From a virus: a stretch of 58,275 nt of DNA. The position numbers and the translations under genes are program-made. Of this stretch, positions 1-8,605 are shown piece after piece. The notes below the pieces were generated by a model. That model had not been told where the DNA came from. It saw only the letters and a program-made list of their open reading frames with translations, and did not search any database. Position 1 is the stretch's first letter. Each line of letters begins with the position of its first letter. The stretch covers positions 1 to 58,275 of IMG/VR virus record IMGVR_UViG_3300028801_000014. One strand, given 5' to 3'.

Positions 1-554
1 CCGTTGGCTGAAAGAACGCCAGTGGTGGAAACGGAAACAACCTTGGCTGTGCTGCCCGCAGGCAGCTCGCCGCCAGTGCCAGAAGTCAGCGAGGCCGCGC
101 CGTCAGCAAAGTACGTGAAACCATTGGTACCGGTCTCCTGTACGGTTGCTGTTGCTGCGTGGGTCTCAGCGACAGTCGTGGTGCCTGTGTCGATGGTGAT
201 GCTGGTCGTGGTGTTCGCGGTCACGATACCGGCTGCGTTGTTCACAGCGTTGGTGAAGCCTGCGGTCACTGCGGACTTGCCAACAAGGGTGTTCGTTGCT
301 GGTAGGCCGGTGCCGGTGAAGACTCCGTTGGCCGCCGCTGCACTCAGGGTGTAGACGGTGCCGGGGGTGATTTCGTTGCCGGAAGCATCCTCAAGCGTCG
401 GGTCAAGCTGGAACGTCTCAGGGAAACCATTGCTTCCAGTGATGGAGATGGTGACCTGATTGTGTCCGACCTTATTGCTGATTGGGGACTCATTGCCGGG
501 AACTACGACTCGCGCTGGGATGCCGAGGCCGCTAGTTGCTGCTGGATAACTCAT
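1..554 (-). CDS. putative virion protein, C-terminus cut by window edge
   Basis: The frame is open on the minus strand from an ATG at 554 to the window edge, so the C-terminus is missing. The start follows an AGAAAGGAAA Shine-Dalgarno (SD). The visible 184 residues begin MSYPAATSGLGIP and are very rich in Thr, Ala, Gly and Val with few charged residues, the look of beta-rich capsid-decoration or fibre proteins. It lies just downstream of the major capsid gene, separated from it by a terminator-like hairpin, which supports a structural role. I do not recognise the family. The plus-strand frame over the same bases is a shadow. Confidence 0.7.
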   Translation of the reverse strand, partial: MSYPAATSGLGIPARVVVPGNESPISNKVGHNQVTISITGSNGFPETFQLDPTLEDASGNEITPGTVYTLSAAAANGVFTGTGLPATNTLVGKSAVTAGFTNAVNNAAGIVTANTTTSITIDTGTTTVAETHAATATVQETGTNGFTYFADGAASLTSGTGGELPAGSTAKVVSVSTTGVLSAN

Positions 555-585
555 GTTGATGTTTCCTTTCTATTGGTGATCCGAT

Positions 586-626
586 ACAAAAAGAAATGGC
601 TCCCGAGGTTTTTAGTCTCAGGAGCC
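586..626 (-). terminator. rho-independent terminator after capsid gene
   Basis: On the minus strand GGCTCC (626-621) and GGAGCC (603-598) form a stem, extended by GAG/CTC, around an A-rich loop. A T-rich tract follows (complement of 587-597). It sits seven bases past the capsid stop codon, so it probably separates abundant capsid mRNA from the downstream gene. Confidence 0.65.
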
Positions 627-632
627 AGTGTC

Positions 633-1664
633 TTAGCTGATTGCGGAAGCCGCATCAATCTCACGGATACGGATGGTCGTGTCAGGACCAAGCGAAGTCG
701 TGAAGTGAACGCGGTACGAAGTCCAGCCGGGGATCAGCCCTTCAGGATCGGCAACAGTTGGCTCAGCGTTCTGCACAATGTTGCACTTGATGTTCTGGTA
801 CTCACCATCTCCGAACTCGGTGTCGCCCTGTGCTCCAAGCTTGATGCTGTAGATGCCATCACGCCCAAAGATGTAGGTACGAAGCGCCGTCAGGCCAGTC
901 ACACCCTTGTAGTTCGGGGTGGTGGTAACCTGATTGCTCTGGAAGAAGTGAACGCCCGAGGACGGAAGTTCGATCATCTCGGTCAAGTCCACCGAAACGA
1001 GGTCTTCCATCTTCATCAGCCCGACCGGGGTGTGCTTCAAGATGTCGATAGGTGCGTTGTTGCTGACATCCGAAAGTACATCGCCCAATGCGAACGGGTG
1101 AATGACGCCGCAGAATGCCTTGCTTGCTTCGTCGAACGGACGTACCGAACGGCCAGCAAGAGACTGCACTGCGTTACGAATCTGGTTCAGGCTCAGCGAG
1201 GTGAAGGCTGTGGTCGAAGTTGCACCAAGCTGCACAAGCACGCTGGAGTCAACGCTGGCTGCGCCGTCAGCGGTTGCACGGACGAGACCAGACAAAGACT
1301 CGCCAAGACGGTATGCAAGCTCACGGGCGACGTTCTCAACAGTGTTGTCGATTGCCGTAGCAAGAGACAGACTGGAGAAGTTAGCGTAGTCAGCGTACTC
1401 ACCGATGGTGGCAGTCGTGGTAAGGACGGAAACGGAGATCGAGCTGCCCACGGTTCCTTCGTTGGTCTGCGCGGTGTTCGCAGCCAGAGGAACGTACATG
1501 AACATTTCGTACTGGTTACCGGACTTGGTTGGCAGGTCCAGACGCTCGGAGCAAGCTACGAACGGGGTCTGCGCTTTGAGGTTTTCACGGAACTTCTTGT
1601 CATAGAACTTTACCGTGGACTGAGGAAGGTTGCCCTGTAGATTTCCAGCAGGAGTGTAACCCAT
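633..1664 (-). CDS. major capsid protein (N4-gp56-like)
   Basis: 343 residues, starting MGYTPAGNLQ. The N-terminal segment FYDKKFRENLKAQTPF (about residues 20-35) followed by short beta-rich segments resembles the N4-gp56 family of HK97-fold capsid proteins, where this arm precedes the core. Alanine/threonine-rich composition, few cysteines, position downstream of portal and putative scaffold, a long 5' leader with two matching hairpins and a terminator right after the stop all fit a highly expressed capsid gene. A truncated paralogue of its N-terminus occurs at 47529-47843. Family assignment is by eye. Confidence 0.8.
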   Translation of the reverse strand: MGYTPAGNLQGNLPQSTVKFYDKKFRENLKAQTPFVACSERLDLPTKSGNQYEMFMYVPLAANTAQTNEGTVGSSISVSVLTTTATIGEYADYANFSSLSLATAIDNTVENVARELAYRLGESLSGLVRATADGAASVDSSVLVQLGATSTTAFTSLSLNQIRNAVQSLAGRSVRPFDEASKAFCGVIHPFALGDVLSDVSNNAPIDILKHTPVGLMKMEDLVSVDLTEMIELPSSGVHFFQSNQVTTTPNYKGVTGLTALRTYIFGRDGIYSIKLGAQGDTEFGDGEYQNIKCNIVQNAEPTVADPEGLIPGWTSYRVHFTTSLGPDTTIRIREIDAASAIS

Positions 1665-1767
1665 TGTGATTATCCTTTACTTCAAAGACATCACTTACTT
1701 CTCGCCTTCTCCTCCCAGAGATGATGAGTAGTGTGTCGCTGCCTTTTATGTGAAGACAATCCCTCTG

Positions 1768-1867
1768 CTCGTAATCCGACGAGTGTTTGCGATTGCGCGG
1801 TCAAGGTCTCTGACCGGCTTTTCCTCAGCACATATCTAAGGTGTATCGTTCCCTGTAATCCGACAGG
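1768..1867 (-). promoter_or_regulatory. two hairpins with identical loop in capsid leader
   Basis: On the minus strand the 10-mer GTCGGATTAC occurs twice, at 1855-1864 and 1771-1780. It is flanked by CCT/AGG in the first copy and CTC/GAG in the second, so both fold into hairpins with the same loop and compensating stem changes. They lie in the 218-nt gap between the GNAT gene and the capsid start, which otherwise holds no convincing gene. A protein-binding RNA element controlling capsid expression is the simplest reading, but this is inference. Confidence 0.5.
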
Positions 1868-1882
1868 ACTGTACACAGTACT

Positions 1883-2305
1883 TCAGACGAAGCGTTTCCG
1901 CATGGTCACGCCATGCTGTCGTGCTCCGTAAATGTTTGGTTCAAAGGAAGCGATGCGATAGCCCTGATCGAAGTAAAGCTTCTGTGCAGGGTTCTCGACT
2001 CTACAATGCAGCCAGCCACTTTCGTAGCTCTGCTTGTAGTGCTTCTCAAATTCTTGTAGGAGAGTTGTTGCAGCGCCCCGTCTGCGATAGTCAGGGTCTA
2101 CTGCAACACTCCAGATGTATGGTGTCCCTTTCGAGACTTCCGAGATAAGGTGCGCCTTGATGCGTTTGTCTACGATGACCCACGCTGGGTTGGAGGCAAG
2201 TATCTTGCGCAACTGATGCTTCGGACAGATGTCGTCAGGATACAGTCGCTCCACTTGATCGACTAGGTAGTCGGTCTCAGATTGCAGCGCCAGCCTGATG
2301 TCCAT
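1883..2305 (-). CDS. GNAT-family N-acetyltransferase
   Basis: 140 residues. The central segment VAVDPDYRRRGAATTLLQEF (about residues 68-87) is the classic acetyl-CoA pyrophosphate-binding loop (R/Q-x-x-G-x-A/G) on beta4-alpha3 of GNAT enzymes, preceded by the expected beta strands and followed by YFDQGY, which matches the beta6-alpha4 region. GNATs transfer acetyl groups to amines of proteins or small molecules; the substrate cannot be told. The ATG overlaps the end of the upstream gene at 2305. It sits inside the structural cluster between putative scaffold and capsid, which could mean modification of a virion component. A second GNAT is at 49211. Confidence 0.85.
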   Translation of the reverse strand: MDIRLALQSETDYLVDQVERLYPDDICPKHQLRKILASNPAWVIVDKRIKAHLISEVSKGTPYIWSVAVDPDYRRRGAATTLLQEFEKHYKQSYESGWLHCRVENPAQKLYFDQGYRIASFEPNIYGARQHGVTMRKRFV

Positions 2306-3381
2306 TAGCCCTTCTTCATCAACTTCTCAACCTTAGCGGCGAATCCCTTCTCGCTCAGCAGACGGCGCTTGTACTCGTCGGGCGGCATCGCGTCGATGGC
2401 ACGCATACCGGTGAAGGTGCGCGTGGGACCGACTTGATTTCCCTTCTCGTCATACTGCTTGAACTCGTAAACGATGTCACTTCCTACAGGAGCACTTACG
2501 CCCTCACTGCGGGAGTTGCCATTGTTCAGGCCGGTAGGAACCCTTGAGGCAACAGGCTTAGCCGCGACAGGCGGTTCTGTAGCCAATGCCGGGTGCTCGG
2601 TAGGAGCAACGCGCTCGACTGGAAGCTGGTTCTCAATCGGAAGCGTCTCGACCACGCGGGCCGGTTCGACGTACTCGTTTGGATCGGCAGGAGGCTGCTC
2701 GGTGAATCCCACGACATTGCTAGGCGGTGTTACCGGAGAGACGGGAAGTTCTACGACTTCCAACGACGTAACCAATACGCCCTGATCCAAGAGGAACAGG
2801 TAAGCCTTCTCGAAGTTCTCTGCGACCGGCGCGAGGTTGTAACGATCCATCCAGCCGATAATGGCCTGCATGTTCTCGGGACAAATTACGTACTCGGGAT
2901 TGCGACGTTTGAAGATGTCAACTTCTCGCTGAGCCTGTACGTTGTCCACCTTGCCCTGAAGGTCAGAGATGACGGTGCGCAGACCTTCGCCAGAGATGCC
3001 GTAGGAAGCCTCCACGATGGTCTGTGTGGCCTTGTCGAACGTTTCTGGGTCTAGGAGCTGCTGGGAAAGTTCTAGGCGCTCTGAGGCGCTTAGCGTGCGC
3101 GGATTGAACTGCACACCCGCGACGTTGCGCGGTGCTCTCTCGTCAATAGACTGCTGGTCTAGGATTCCCAGACGGTTGTTGCGAGTCTCTGTTCGCAGTT
3201 TTCGGATAAGCTCAGTGTTCTGCTTGACGAGCTTATGGTTCAGCTCATCCTGCGTGCGGTACTTGATGACCTGCTTGCCGCCGATGGGACGGTTGTCTTC
3301 GTCAGTCGGCTGATACTCAAAGCGAAGTTCTGGCAGGTCCGAAGGAATGCCGTTCTCTTGTTCGTTACTCAAAGTGGTCAA
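2305..3381 (-). CDS. putative scaffold / head-assembly protein
   Basis: About 358 residues from a TTG at 3381 preceded by GAGGAGGGG; the frame is also open to a TTG at 3408. The N-terminal third has a charged, helix-rich segment (KLVKQNTELIRKLRTETRNN) that could form a coiled coil, the middle is Pro/Val/Glu-rich and probably disordered, and the C-terminus is basic and helical (ending KVEKLMKKG). High charge, disorder and location between portal and capsid are typical of scaffolding proteins, whose C-terminus binds capsid subunits. No sequence family recognised; function inferred from position. Confidence 0.6.
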   Translation of the reverse strand: MTTLSNEQENGIPSDLPELRFEYQPTDEDNRPIGGKQVIKYRTQDELNHKLVKQNTELIRKLRTETRNNRLGILDQQSIDERAPRNVAGVQFNPRTLSASERLELSQQLLDPETFDKATQTIVEASYGISGEGLRTVISDLQGKVDNVQAQREVDIFKRRNPEYVICPENMQAIIGWMDRYNLAPVAENFEKAYLFLLDQGVLVTSLEVVELPVSPVTPPSNVVGFTEQPPADPNEYVEPARVVETLPIENQLPVERVAPTEHPALATEPPVAAKPVASRVPTGLNNGNSRSEGVSAPVGSDIVYEFKQYDEKGNQVGPTRTFTGMRAIDAMPPDEYKRRLLSEKGFAAKVEKLMKKG

Positions 3382-3766
3382 AGATCGTCCCCTCCTCAGA
3401 AGACTCAAGTAGATCGTCAGATGTACTTGCTGGCGGCCCCATCTGAAGCACGCCGTCTGTTACGTCAGCCTGCACTTCGAGGGCCTTGCGGCTGCCGAGG
3501 TACTGACCGACTTCGTTATTGATTCTCTGGACGCCGCCTTCATAGAGCTGAGCTGCTACCTTGGCGCATCGGTGTTTCTCGATCACGTCCTCTGTATCTT
3601 CGGACGGAGTATTGATGGTATCCAATATGAACTTGGTGCATTCATGATCGAAGATTCGCTGTATATGTCGCCAGCCAGCAGAAGAAATGGTCTGCGTAAT
3701 CTCCGCCTGCTCATGAGGTGCTAACACAAGGATGGGTACGAAATTTGAAATGCTGCGTTCGATCAC
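3365..3766 (-). CDS. conserved head-region protein, unknown
   Basis: 133 residues from a GTG at 3766 that is preceded by GGGGAGGG; an ATG at 3817 is in frame but lacks an SD. Contains ISNFVPILVLAPHEQAEI near the N-terminus and an acidic C-terminus (DDLLESSEEGTIFDHFE). It overlaps the next gene by 17 nt, so translation is probably coupled. It lies between portal and putative scaffold, suggesting a portal-associated or head-completion role, but no family is recognised. Confidence 0.6.
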   Translation of the reverse strand: MIERSISNFVPILVLAPHEQAEITQTISSAGWRHIQRIFDHECTKFILDTINTPSEDTEDVIEKHRCAKVAAQLYEGGVQRINNEVGQYLGSRKALEVQADVTDGVLQMGPPASTSDDLLESSEEGTIFDHFE

Positions 3767-3853
3767 TAGCCCTCCCCGGCAGTGATATGGAATTTGGCTG
3801 TTGGGGTGCTCCCCCATTTACTCTGCTGGTCCAAGCAGACACCGATCCATGTC

Positions 3854-5983
3854 TTATGCAACTGTAGGCTGTTGTCCTTCCAACCCGCCAGTGCTCGGCA
3901 ACCCTTCGGTCGCTTCACTCTGAGCGTTGTCCTTGAACGACTCACGTACCAAGTCACGCTTGATGCGATTGTCGTTAGACTGGTCTTCAAGCTGCTGCTT
4001 CTGCTGGAACTTCTGTTGGTTGCTCTGTGCAGTAACGGCGGCTTTGGACGCGGCCTGCGCCTGCTGCGATGCAGCGGCACGCTTCTGTTTCATTTCCGGC
4101 GTCATCTTCTTGATGATGTCGTTCTTGTTCTTCCACTCCGTTGACTCGATCCACATCATGACGATTTCCTTCCAGTTGATGTACTCCTCGTTGATGTCAG
4201 CGAGAGATTCAACAATCTGGGGGTTCTCAAGAATCTGTGTGATGAGAGTCATCGACTGCGCCATTGTGCGTTTCGCCGCAAGCGCGGCACCGGCCAGTAC
4301 TTCGAACTCGATCTTAGCCGCGTGAAACTGGTCAAGGTCTACTTCGTAGTCGTCGCCCATCTCTTCGCCCAGTACTGCATAAATCTCGGCGTCTGATAGG
4401 TATCGCATGACGAGCATGTCGAGGATGTAGAGGAACGGGCTGAACACCTGTTCGATGAAGTTGTCGAGCGGCCCGTCGAGACGAGTCGCGCTTGCACTTG
4501 CGAGGATGCCTGCGCCTCCTGCGGTGCGCCCCATAGAAGAACGGGGGCCGGATGACGAGCCTTGTACGAGCGCTTGATCTGCGCCCGATGCGGACTCGGT
4601 TGCCTTCTCTGACTCGCTTAGGGCCGACCAGATGTCTGGTGGAACCTTAGGAGTGTCGAGTAGGTGATATGCTTCTTTGGCGATACCGTCCACAGTTAGA
4701 ATCTTACCGATCCCGGTGCGTATCATTTGCGTCGGCGCGTTTGTGTCGCGCTGGCGAAGATAGATCGGGTTGATCCCGAACGACAGCATCTTCAGAATTG
4801 CGTTGATGGTGCCTTGGTCGACGCGCTGATTCTGTCCGACGATAAGGCCGAGGCCCATGCCGTAGAATGCCTTGGCGCGGTTCCACCAGTTTGCACTGAG
4901 GAACGGGATAACGCCGAACTTGTTCTGTCCGGTGAAGATCACTTTCTTGCGGTCGATGACAAGAACCTTGCGGTTTCTATCCCAATACTCAAGCACTTCC
5001 ATCTTCTTGAAGAGCATGTCAGGGGTCACCTGAATGTTCATCTCTTCAGCATGGTGAACTGCACCGCGCATGTACGCCATTGTGTCGCTGGCGAGTACTG
5101 GTGCTACGTTCGTGCCGGATGGTGCGAACCACCACTTGCGAAGCTCGTCTTCAGACTTCGGCAACTCCCACCCATCTTTGTCCGGGTGATCTTCGGGAAG
5201 CTCTTCGAGAGCTGCGCGGATATCGTTGAGCTGGTAGAAGTCCATGTAGCGAACGTCGATCACGAAGTCTGCTTTGCGGATATCCCCGACATCGCACTTC
5301 GGGTCTACGAACACCTTGTTGATCGGGCGCGACTCGAAGAACGGTCGCGGCACAACACGGGACTTACGCTTCACGTCTGGGGGTACATCCAGAGGAACTT
5401 TCTGCGTGACCTGATCCTGTCCTACACCACCAGTGATCGTGGTCGTAGTGGACTTGCGTTCCCACGTTACCACTTCCTTGTAGTCAACTCCCCACTTCCA
5501 GATGCCGGTGCCGAGGCAAGCCATCTGTTCGAGTCCCCACTTGGTTTCGGTCTTGAATCCACAGTCGTTCAGCAAATAGCTGAAGAGCACGGTCTTGGCA
5601 TCTATGGTGTCTTGACTCGTGCCTGAGCGCGGTCGGAGTACCATCGGAGGGTCTGCATAGAACAGGCCCTTGTAGAGAGAGGGTACGACAGAGTTCACTA
5701 CCTTTGCTACTGTAAATCGTTGTACGTTAGGTTCGAGGACGTATGTGTTCTCGTACACTGACATCGGGCGCGGCGACTGGTAGAGCAAGTCGGCATCACG
5801 CCACAAGAGGTTCCACTGCTTCTCGCTGATGAAAGCTTCGGCTTTGCTGGCGCTTCCAAGCACGAGTGCTAGGTCAGCGTTTAGGGTCTTGAGGGTTCCA
5901 CCCTTGCCGTAGTCCAATGGGTCAAGCGTCTCACGTGCTACACCGTCCGCGACTATCCCCGGAGCTTCATTTAGTTCAGCCAT
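3854..5983 (-). CDS. portal protein
   Basis: 709 residues. Position directly after the large terminase, length and internal features (YENTYVLEPNVQRFTVAK, IGKILTVDG, and a long Ala/Gln-rich helical C-terminus with KMTPEMKQKRAAASQQAQ) match portal proteins, which form the dodecameric ring through which DNA enters the head and to which the terminase docks. The ATG has a good SD (GGAGAAAC) and lies eight bases past the terminase stop. The C-terminal 100 residues are Gln/Ala-rich and probably a coiled barrel. Identification rests on synteny and general character. Confidence 0.8.
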   Translation of the reverse strand: MAELNEAPGIVADGVARETLDPLDYGKGGTLKTLNADLALVLGSASKAEAFISEKQWNLLWRDADLLYQSPRPMSVYENTYVLEPNVQRFTVAKVVNSVVPSLYKGLFYADPPMVLRPRSGTSQDTIDAKTVLFSYLLNDCGFKTETKWGLEQMACLGTGIWKWGVDYKEVVTWERKSTTTTITGGVGQDQVTQKVPLDVPPDVKRKSRVVPRPFFESRPINKVFVDPKCDVGDIRKADFVIDVRYMDFYQLNDIRAALEELPEDHPDKDGWELPKSEDELRKWWFAPSGTNVAPVLASDTMAYMRGAVHHAEEMNIQVTPDMLFKKMEVLEYWDRNRKVLVIDRKKVIFTGQNKFGVIPFLSANWWNRAKAFYGMGLGLIVGQNQRVDQGTINAILKMLSFGINPIYLRQRDTNAPTQMIRTGIGKILTVDGIAKEAYHLLDTPKVPPDIWSALSESEKATESASGADQALVQGSSSGPRSSMGRTAGGAGILASASATRLDGPLDNFIEQVFSPFLYILDMLVMRYLSDAEIYAVLGEEMGDDYEVDLDQFHAAKIEFEVLAGAALAAKRTMAQSMTLITQILENPQIVESLADINEEYINWKEIVMMWIESTEWKNKNDIIKKMTPEMKQKRAAASQQAQAASKAAVTAQSNQQKFQQKQQLEDQSNDNRIKRDLVRESFKDNAQSEATEGLPSTGGLEGQQPTVA

Positions 5984-5991
5984 GTTTCTCC

Positions 5992-8028
5992 TTAGTTGAA
6001 TAGATCGGCAAACGGGTCAGTGCCCATTGGCTCATCGCGGAACATACGGCTGTTGTCGATCTGGAACGCAGTCACCGGGTTGTCATCATTCACGAGCTGG
6101 GCCTTTATGTTCATGTGAGCATACTTGCCAATACCGTGTACGAGTTGATGACGTTCGTGGTTCTGTTGATCTGCAACATACTGCGAGTTCACCATGTCCA
6201 CTTTCGATCCCACATCGGCATAAGAGATGAACTGCTCAACCAATAGGGATAGTGCGGAGATAATGTCGTCGTGTGTGTCGTCGCTGGTGCCCGTGAAGGC
6301 TTCGAGTTCGTTGTAGAGTTCGTTCAACCCTTCGCAGGAGTTGAGGAAGAACATACGCTCGTCGCCAAGCAGTCGGAGTACCGGCTTGGCTTTCATCTGT
6401 TTCGAGTTAGACTTCTTGCCGAGGCCCAGAGAGCAGTACTCAATCGGAATGCTGATTTGCAGCTTGTCCATCTCTCGACGGAGTTCGCGTCCCATCCACT
6501 TCACGCCCACCGAGTCTTCGATGGCGATTCGCTTAGGCTTCCATTTGTACGCTGTGTTGGCGATAACCGCAGGCAGCTCGATCTCGTTGAATCGTCCGCG
6601 CACCATGTTGAGGATGTAGAAACGCCCGCCATATATCAGCGTGGTCAGGATAACGGTGTAATCGGCCCATGACTTTGTTGAATACGCTGTGTCTACTGTC
6701 GTCACGACGACGCCTTGCGGCGGCAGCATGTTGTGCGGGATAGTGCGCTTCATCAGAAGGGCACGCTCGAACTTGATACGGTTGATCTTTCTCGGGTTGT
6801 TGAGGTACTTGATGGCGAACCCTTCCGGGTCCGTCTTTCTCTCATCATACAAAAAGCTAAAAGGCAGACGCTCAGGGAACCAGAGTTCATAGTCTGGACC
6901 TTTGGCGTCTACGTCGGTCTTGCCTTCCTTGATCGCTTGATCGGTGAGCCACATTGCGGCTCGAAGGTAGGTCTTGGTCTTGTACTCGATGTTCAGTCGC
7001 CCGGAGTCAACGCTGCCAGTGATGAGGTTCGACAGACCCTCTTCCTTGATGAACGTTTCCTGCTGCTTGATCTTCTCGCCGTAGTAGTCCTTCTCGTCGT
7101 ACCACGTGCCGATTACGTCCATGAATCCGTAAGGGTGAAGCATGGCTCGATCAATACTGATCTGCTTAGCGATTTTCTTCAAACGGTCAACGGTTTGACT
7201 GTTCTCGTTCGTGATAACGTCGTCCAGCTTCATCACGTCAAAGTGCTTACCGACGAGGGCTTGTCCGATGGACGCGGCCTTCACGGTTGGCTCTTTCTGA
7301 TCGCCCTGCGCTGGGGAGTGATACTCGAACTGAGTGCCTGAGGCTGGAGGAACACAGTGCTCAGGGAACAACGTTTGGAACATGCTTTCAGACCATTCCT
7401 CTGTCTCTTCGTCGAAGAAGAGCTTGGGCACGAGTACCGGCTTGCCGGTCTTGGTGTCGAGCTTCTGCGACTCTATGAGAGTGAAGTGGTTCTTGACTTC
7501 TCCGAGGAAGTCACTGGCGAGGTCGAACACACCCGTCAGGATCAGAATGGTAATCGCGGGGTAGCAACTCACCCACTGAACCACGTCTGCAATGTCGATA
7601 GAAGATTTGAACCCGCCTCGTGGGACTAGCAACATTCGATCCTTGAGGTCAGTATACTGGTTGGCAAACTTCTCTACTGTTACGAAAGTCGGGTTCTTCT
7701 GCACGAAAAACTTGTTGCAAATTTCTTCGTGGGTATTCACGGTGACCTTGTTGTAGGTTTCCAACAGGTGACACATGAAGAACAGGTTGGTCTGGGCCAT
7801 GAATCGAGCGATGAGCAATAGCTCACCGGTTGAGTCGTCCAGCGCCTCCTTGTTCATGTCTAGCGCACGTTTCCATGACGCATAAACCTTCTCGCGCTGA
7901 CCGTCAGTGAGCTTCGAAAAGCTCTTCTTGGCCAACGCGAGGATATCTTCGTTACTTGTTTCACGGAACTGATAGTTCGGGTTCGTCTTACACGAGGCGA
8001 TTAGGTCTCGTAGTTTCTGAAGCTTCAT
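5992..8028 (-). CDS. terL: terminase large subunit
   Basis: 678 residues with both domains of a packaging motor. The N-terminal ATPase has a deviant Walker A, LLVPRGGFKSS at residues 133-143, as found in many TerL proteins, followed by hydrophobic strand ITILILTGVFD. The C-terminal RNase H-like nuclease starts with VVVTTVDTAYSTKSWADYTV (first catalytic Asp) and continues with RIAIEDSVGVKWMG and an acidic DDTHDDIISAL segment carrying the last metal-binding Asp. It cuts and pumps genomic DNA through the portal encoded just downstream. The start ATG has TGGAGGATC upstream. No small terminase subunit could be recognised. Confidence 0.9.
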   Translation of the reverse strand: MKLQKLRDLIASCKTNPNYQFRETSNEDILALAKKSFSKLTDGQREKVYASWKRALDMNKEALDDSTGELLLIARFMAQTNLFFMCHLLETYNKVTVNTHEEICNKFFVQKNPTFVTVEKFANQYTDLKDRMLLVPRGGFKSSIDIADVVQWVSCYPAITILILTGVFDLASDFLGEVKNHFTLIESQKLDTKTGKPVLVPKLFFDEETEEWSESMFQTLFPEHCVPPASGTQFEYHSPAQGDQKEPTVKAASIGQALVGKHFDVMKLDDVITNENSQTVDRLKKIAKQISIDRAMLHPYGFMDVIGTWYDEKDYYGEKIKQQETFIKEEGLSNLITGSVDSGRLNIEYKTKTYLRAAMWLTDQAIKEGKTDVDAKGPDYELWFPERLPFSFLYDERKTDPEGFAIKYLNNPRKINRIKFERALLMKRTIPHNMLPPQGVVVTTVDTAYSTKSWADYTVILTTLIYGGRFYILNMVRGRFNEIELPAVIANTAYKWKPKRIAIEDSVGVKWMGRELRREMDKLQISIPIEYCSLGLGKKSNSKQMKAKPVLRLLGDERMFFLNSCEGLNELYNELEAFTGTSDDTHDDIISALSLLVEQFISYADVGSKVDMVNSQYVADQQNHERHQLVHGIGKYAHMNIKAQLVNDDNPVTAFQIDNSRMFRDEPMGTDPFADLFN

Positions 8029-8055
8029 GATCCTCCAATCATGGGGAGGATCAGA

Positions 8056-8265
8056 TTAGTGATGCCACCCGTTCATTGTTTCCGCGAATTGTGCCATCTT
8101 ACGAGTATGTGGATTGTCGCTGTTCTTCGCGCTCTCCAACTTGTCGTGCGGAATTGTCTTGCCCTCTGGAACGCCAAGAGCGCGGTGCAGGCCGCCCTTG
8201 TTCAGATGGGACAACGCTCGATGCAACGAGACGTTGTGCATAGGTTTCTCTTCGTGATCTGTCAT
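8056..8265 (-). CDS. small His-containing protein, unknown
   Basis: 69 residues, polar, with HNVSLHRALSHLNKGGLHRAL in the N-terminal half (two similar SLHRAL/GLHRAL turns). The ATG shares bases with the stop of the upstream gene (TAATG), so it belongs to the same operon as terminase. Its place immediately upstream of terL would suit a small terminase subunit, but it is too short and shows no helix-turn-helix I can defend. Confidence 0.55.
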   Translation of the reverse strand: MTDHEEKPMHNVSLHRALSHLNKGGLHRALGVPEGKTIPHDKLESAKNSDNPHTRKMAQFAETMNGWHH

Positions 8266-8603
8266 TACATGCCTGCCATAGGAGATGCTGCGGGTGCTCC
8301 TGAGCCTGCTGCTGGGGGAGCTGCTGCGCCTGCGGCGGGTGCCGCGTTAGCTGGTGAGCCGGGATCGCTCGTGTCCTCGCCGGGGTTCGGCGTGCCCATA
8401 GTGGCCATAGAGTGAGCTGCCAACTCGTCGTCGCCCTTGGTGACGTGCTCTTCCATCGGGTGATGGCTGGGGTGAGTGTGGTGATGCTCGTGGATTACGT
8501 GTCCCGGTGTCGCGCTCTTACGCGAGACAACGTGACTGATCTCTTTCTTTGGCTTGTCGCCGTCGCCAGCCATATCGTGCGCTACTGCGTGCTTCCAACC
8601 CAT
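8265..8603 (-). CDS. His-rich / Ala-Pro-rich protein, unknown
   Basis: 112 residues. The middle holds the histidine cluster VIHEHHHTHPSHHPMEEHV, and the C-terminus is a low-complexity Pro/Ala/Gly tail ending MAGM. The histidines could bind Zn or Ni; similar His-rich stretches occur in phage structural and metal-chaperone-like proteins. It is coupled to the following gene by an overlapping TAATG. Family not recognised. Confidence 0.6.
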   Translation of the reverse strand: MGWKHAVAHDMAGDGDKPKKEISHVVSRKSATPGHVIHEHHHTHPSHHPMEEHVTKGDDELAAHSMATMGTPNPGEDTSDPGSPANAAPAAGAAAPPAAGSGAPAASPMAGM

Positions 8604-8605
8604 CG

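Noticed and set aside
4-354. Plus-strand frame of 116 codons, and the 392-codon plus frame at 462-1640
   Set aside because: Both are shadows of the minus-strand virion and capsid genes, which have SDs, sensible composition and synteny.
1691-1876. 61-codon minus-strand frame in the capsid leader
   Set aside because: No SD, and the region is better explained by the two matching hairpins.
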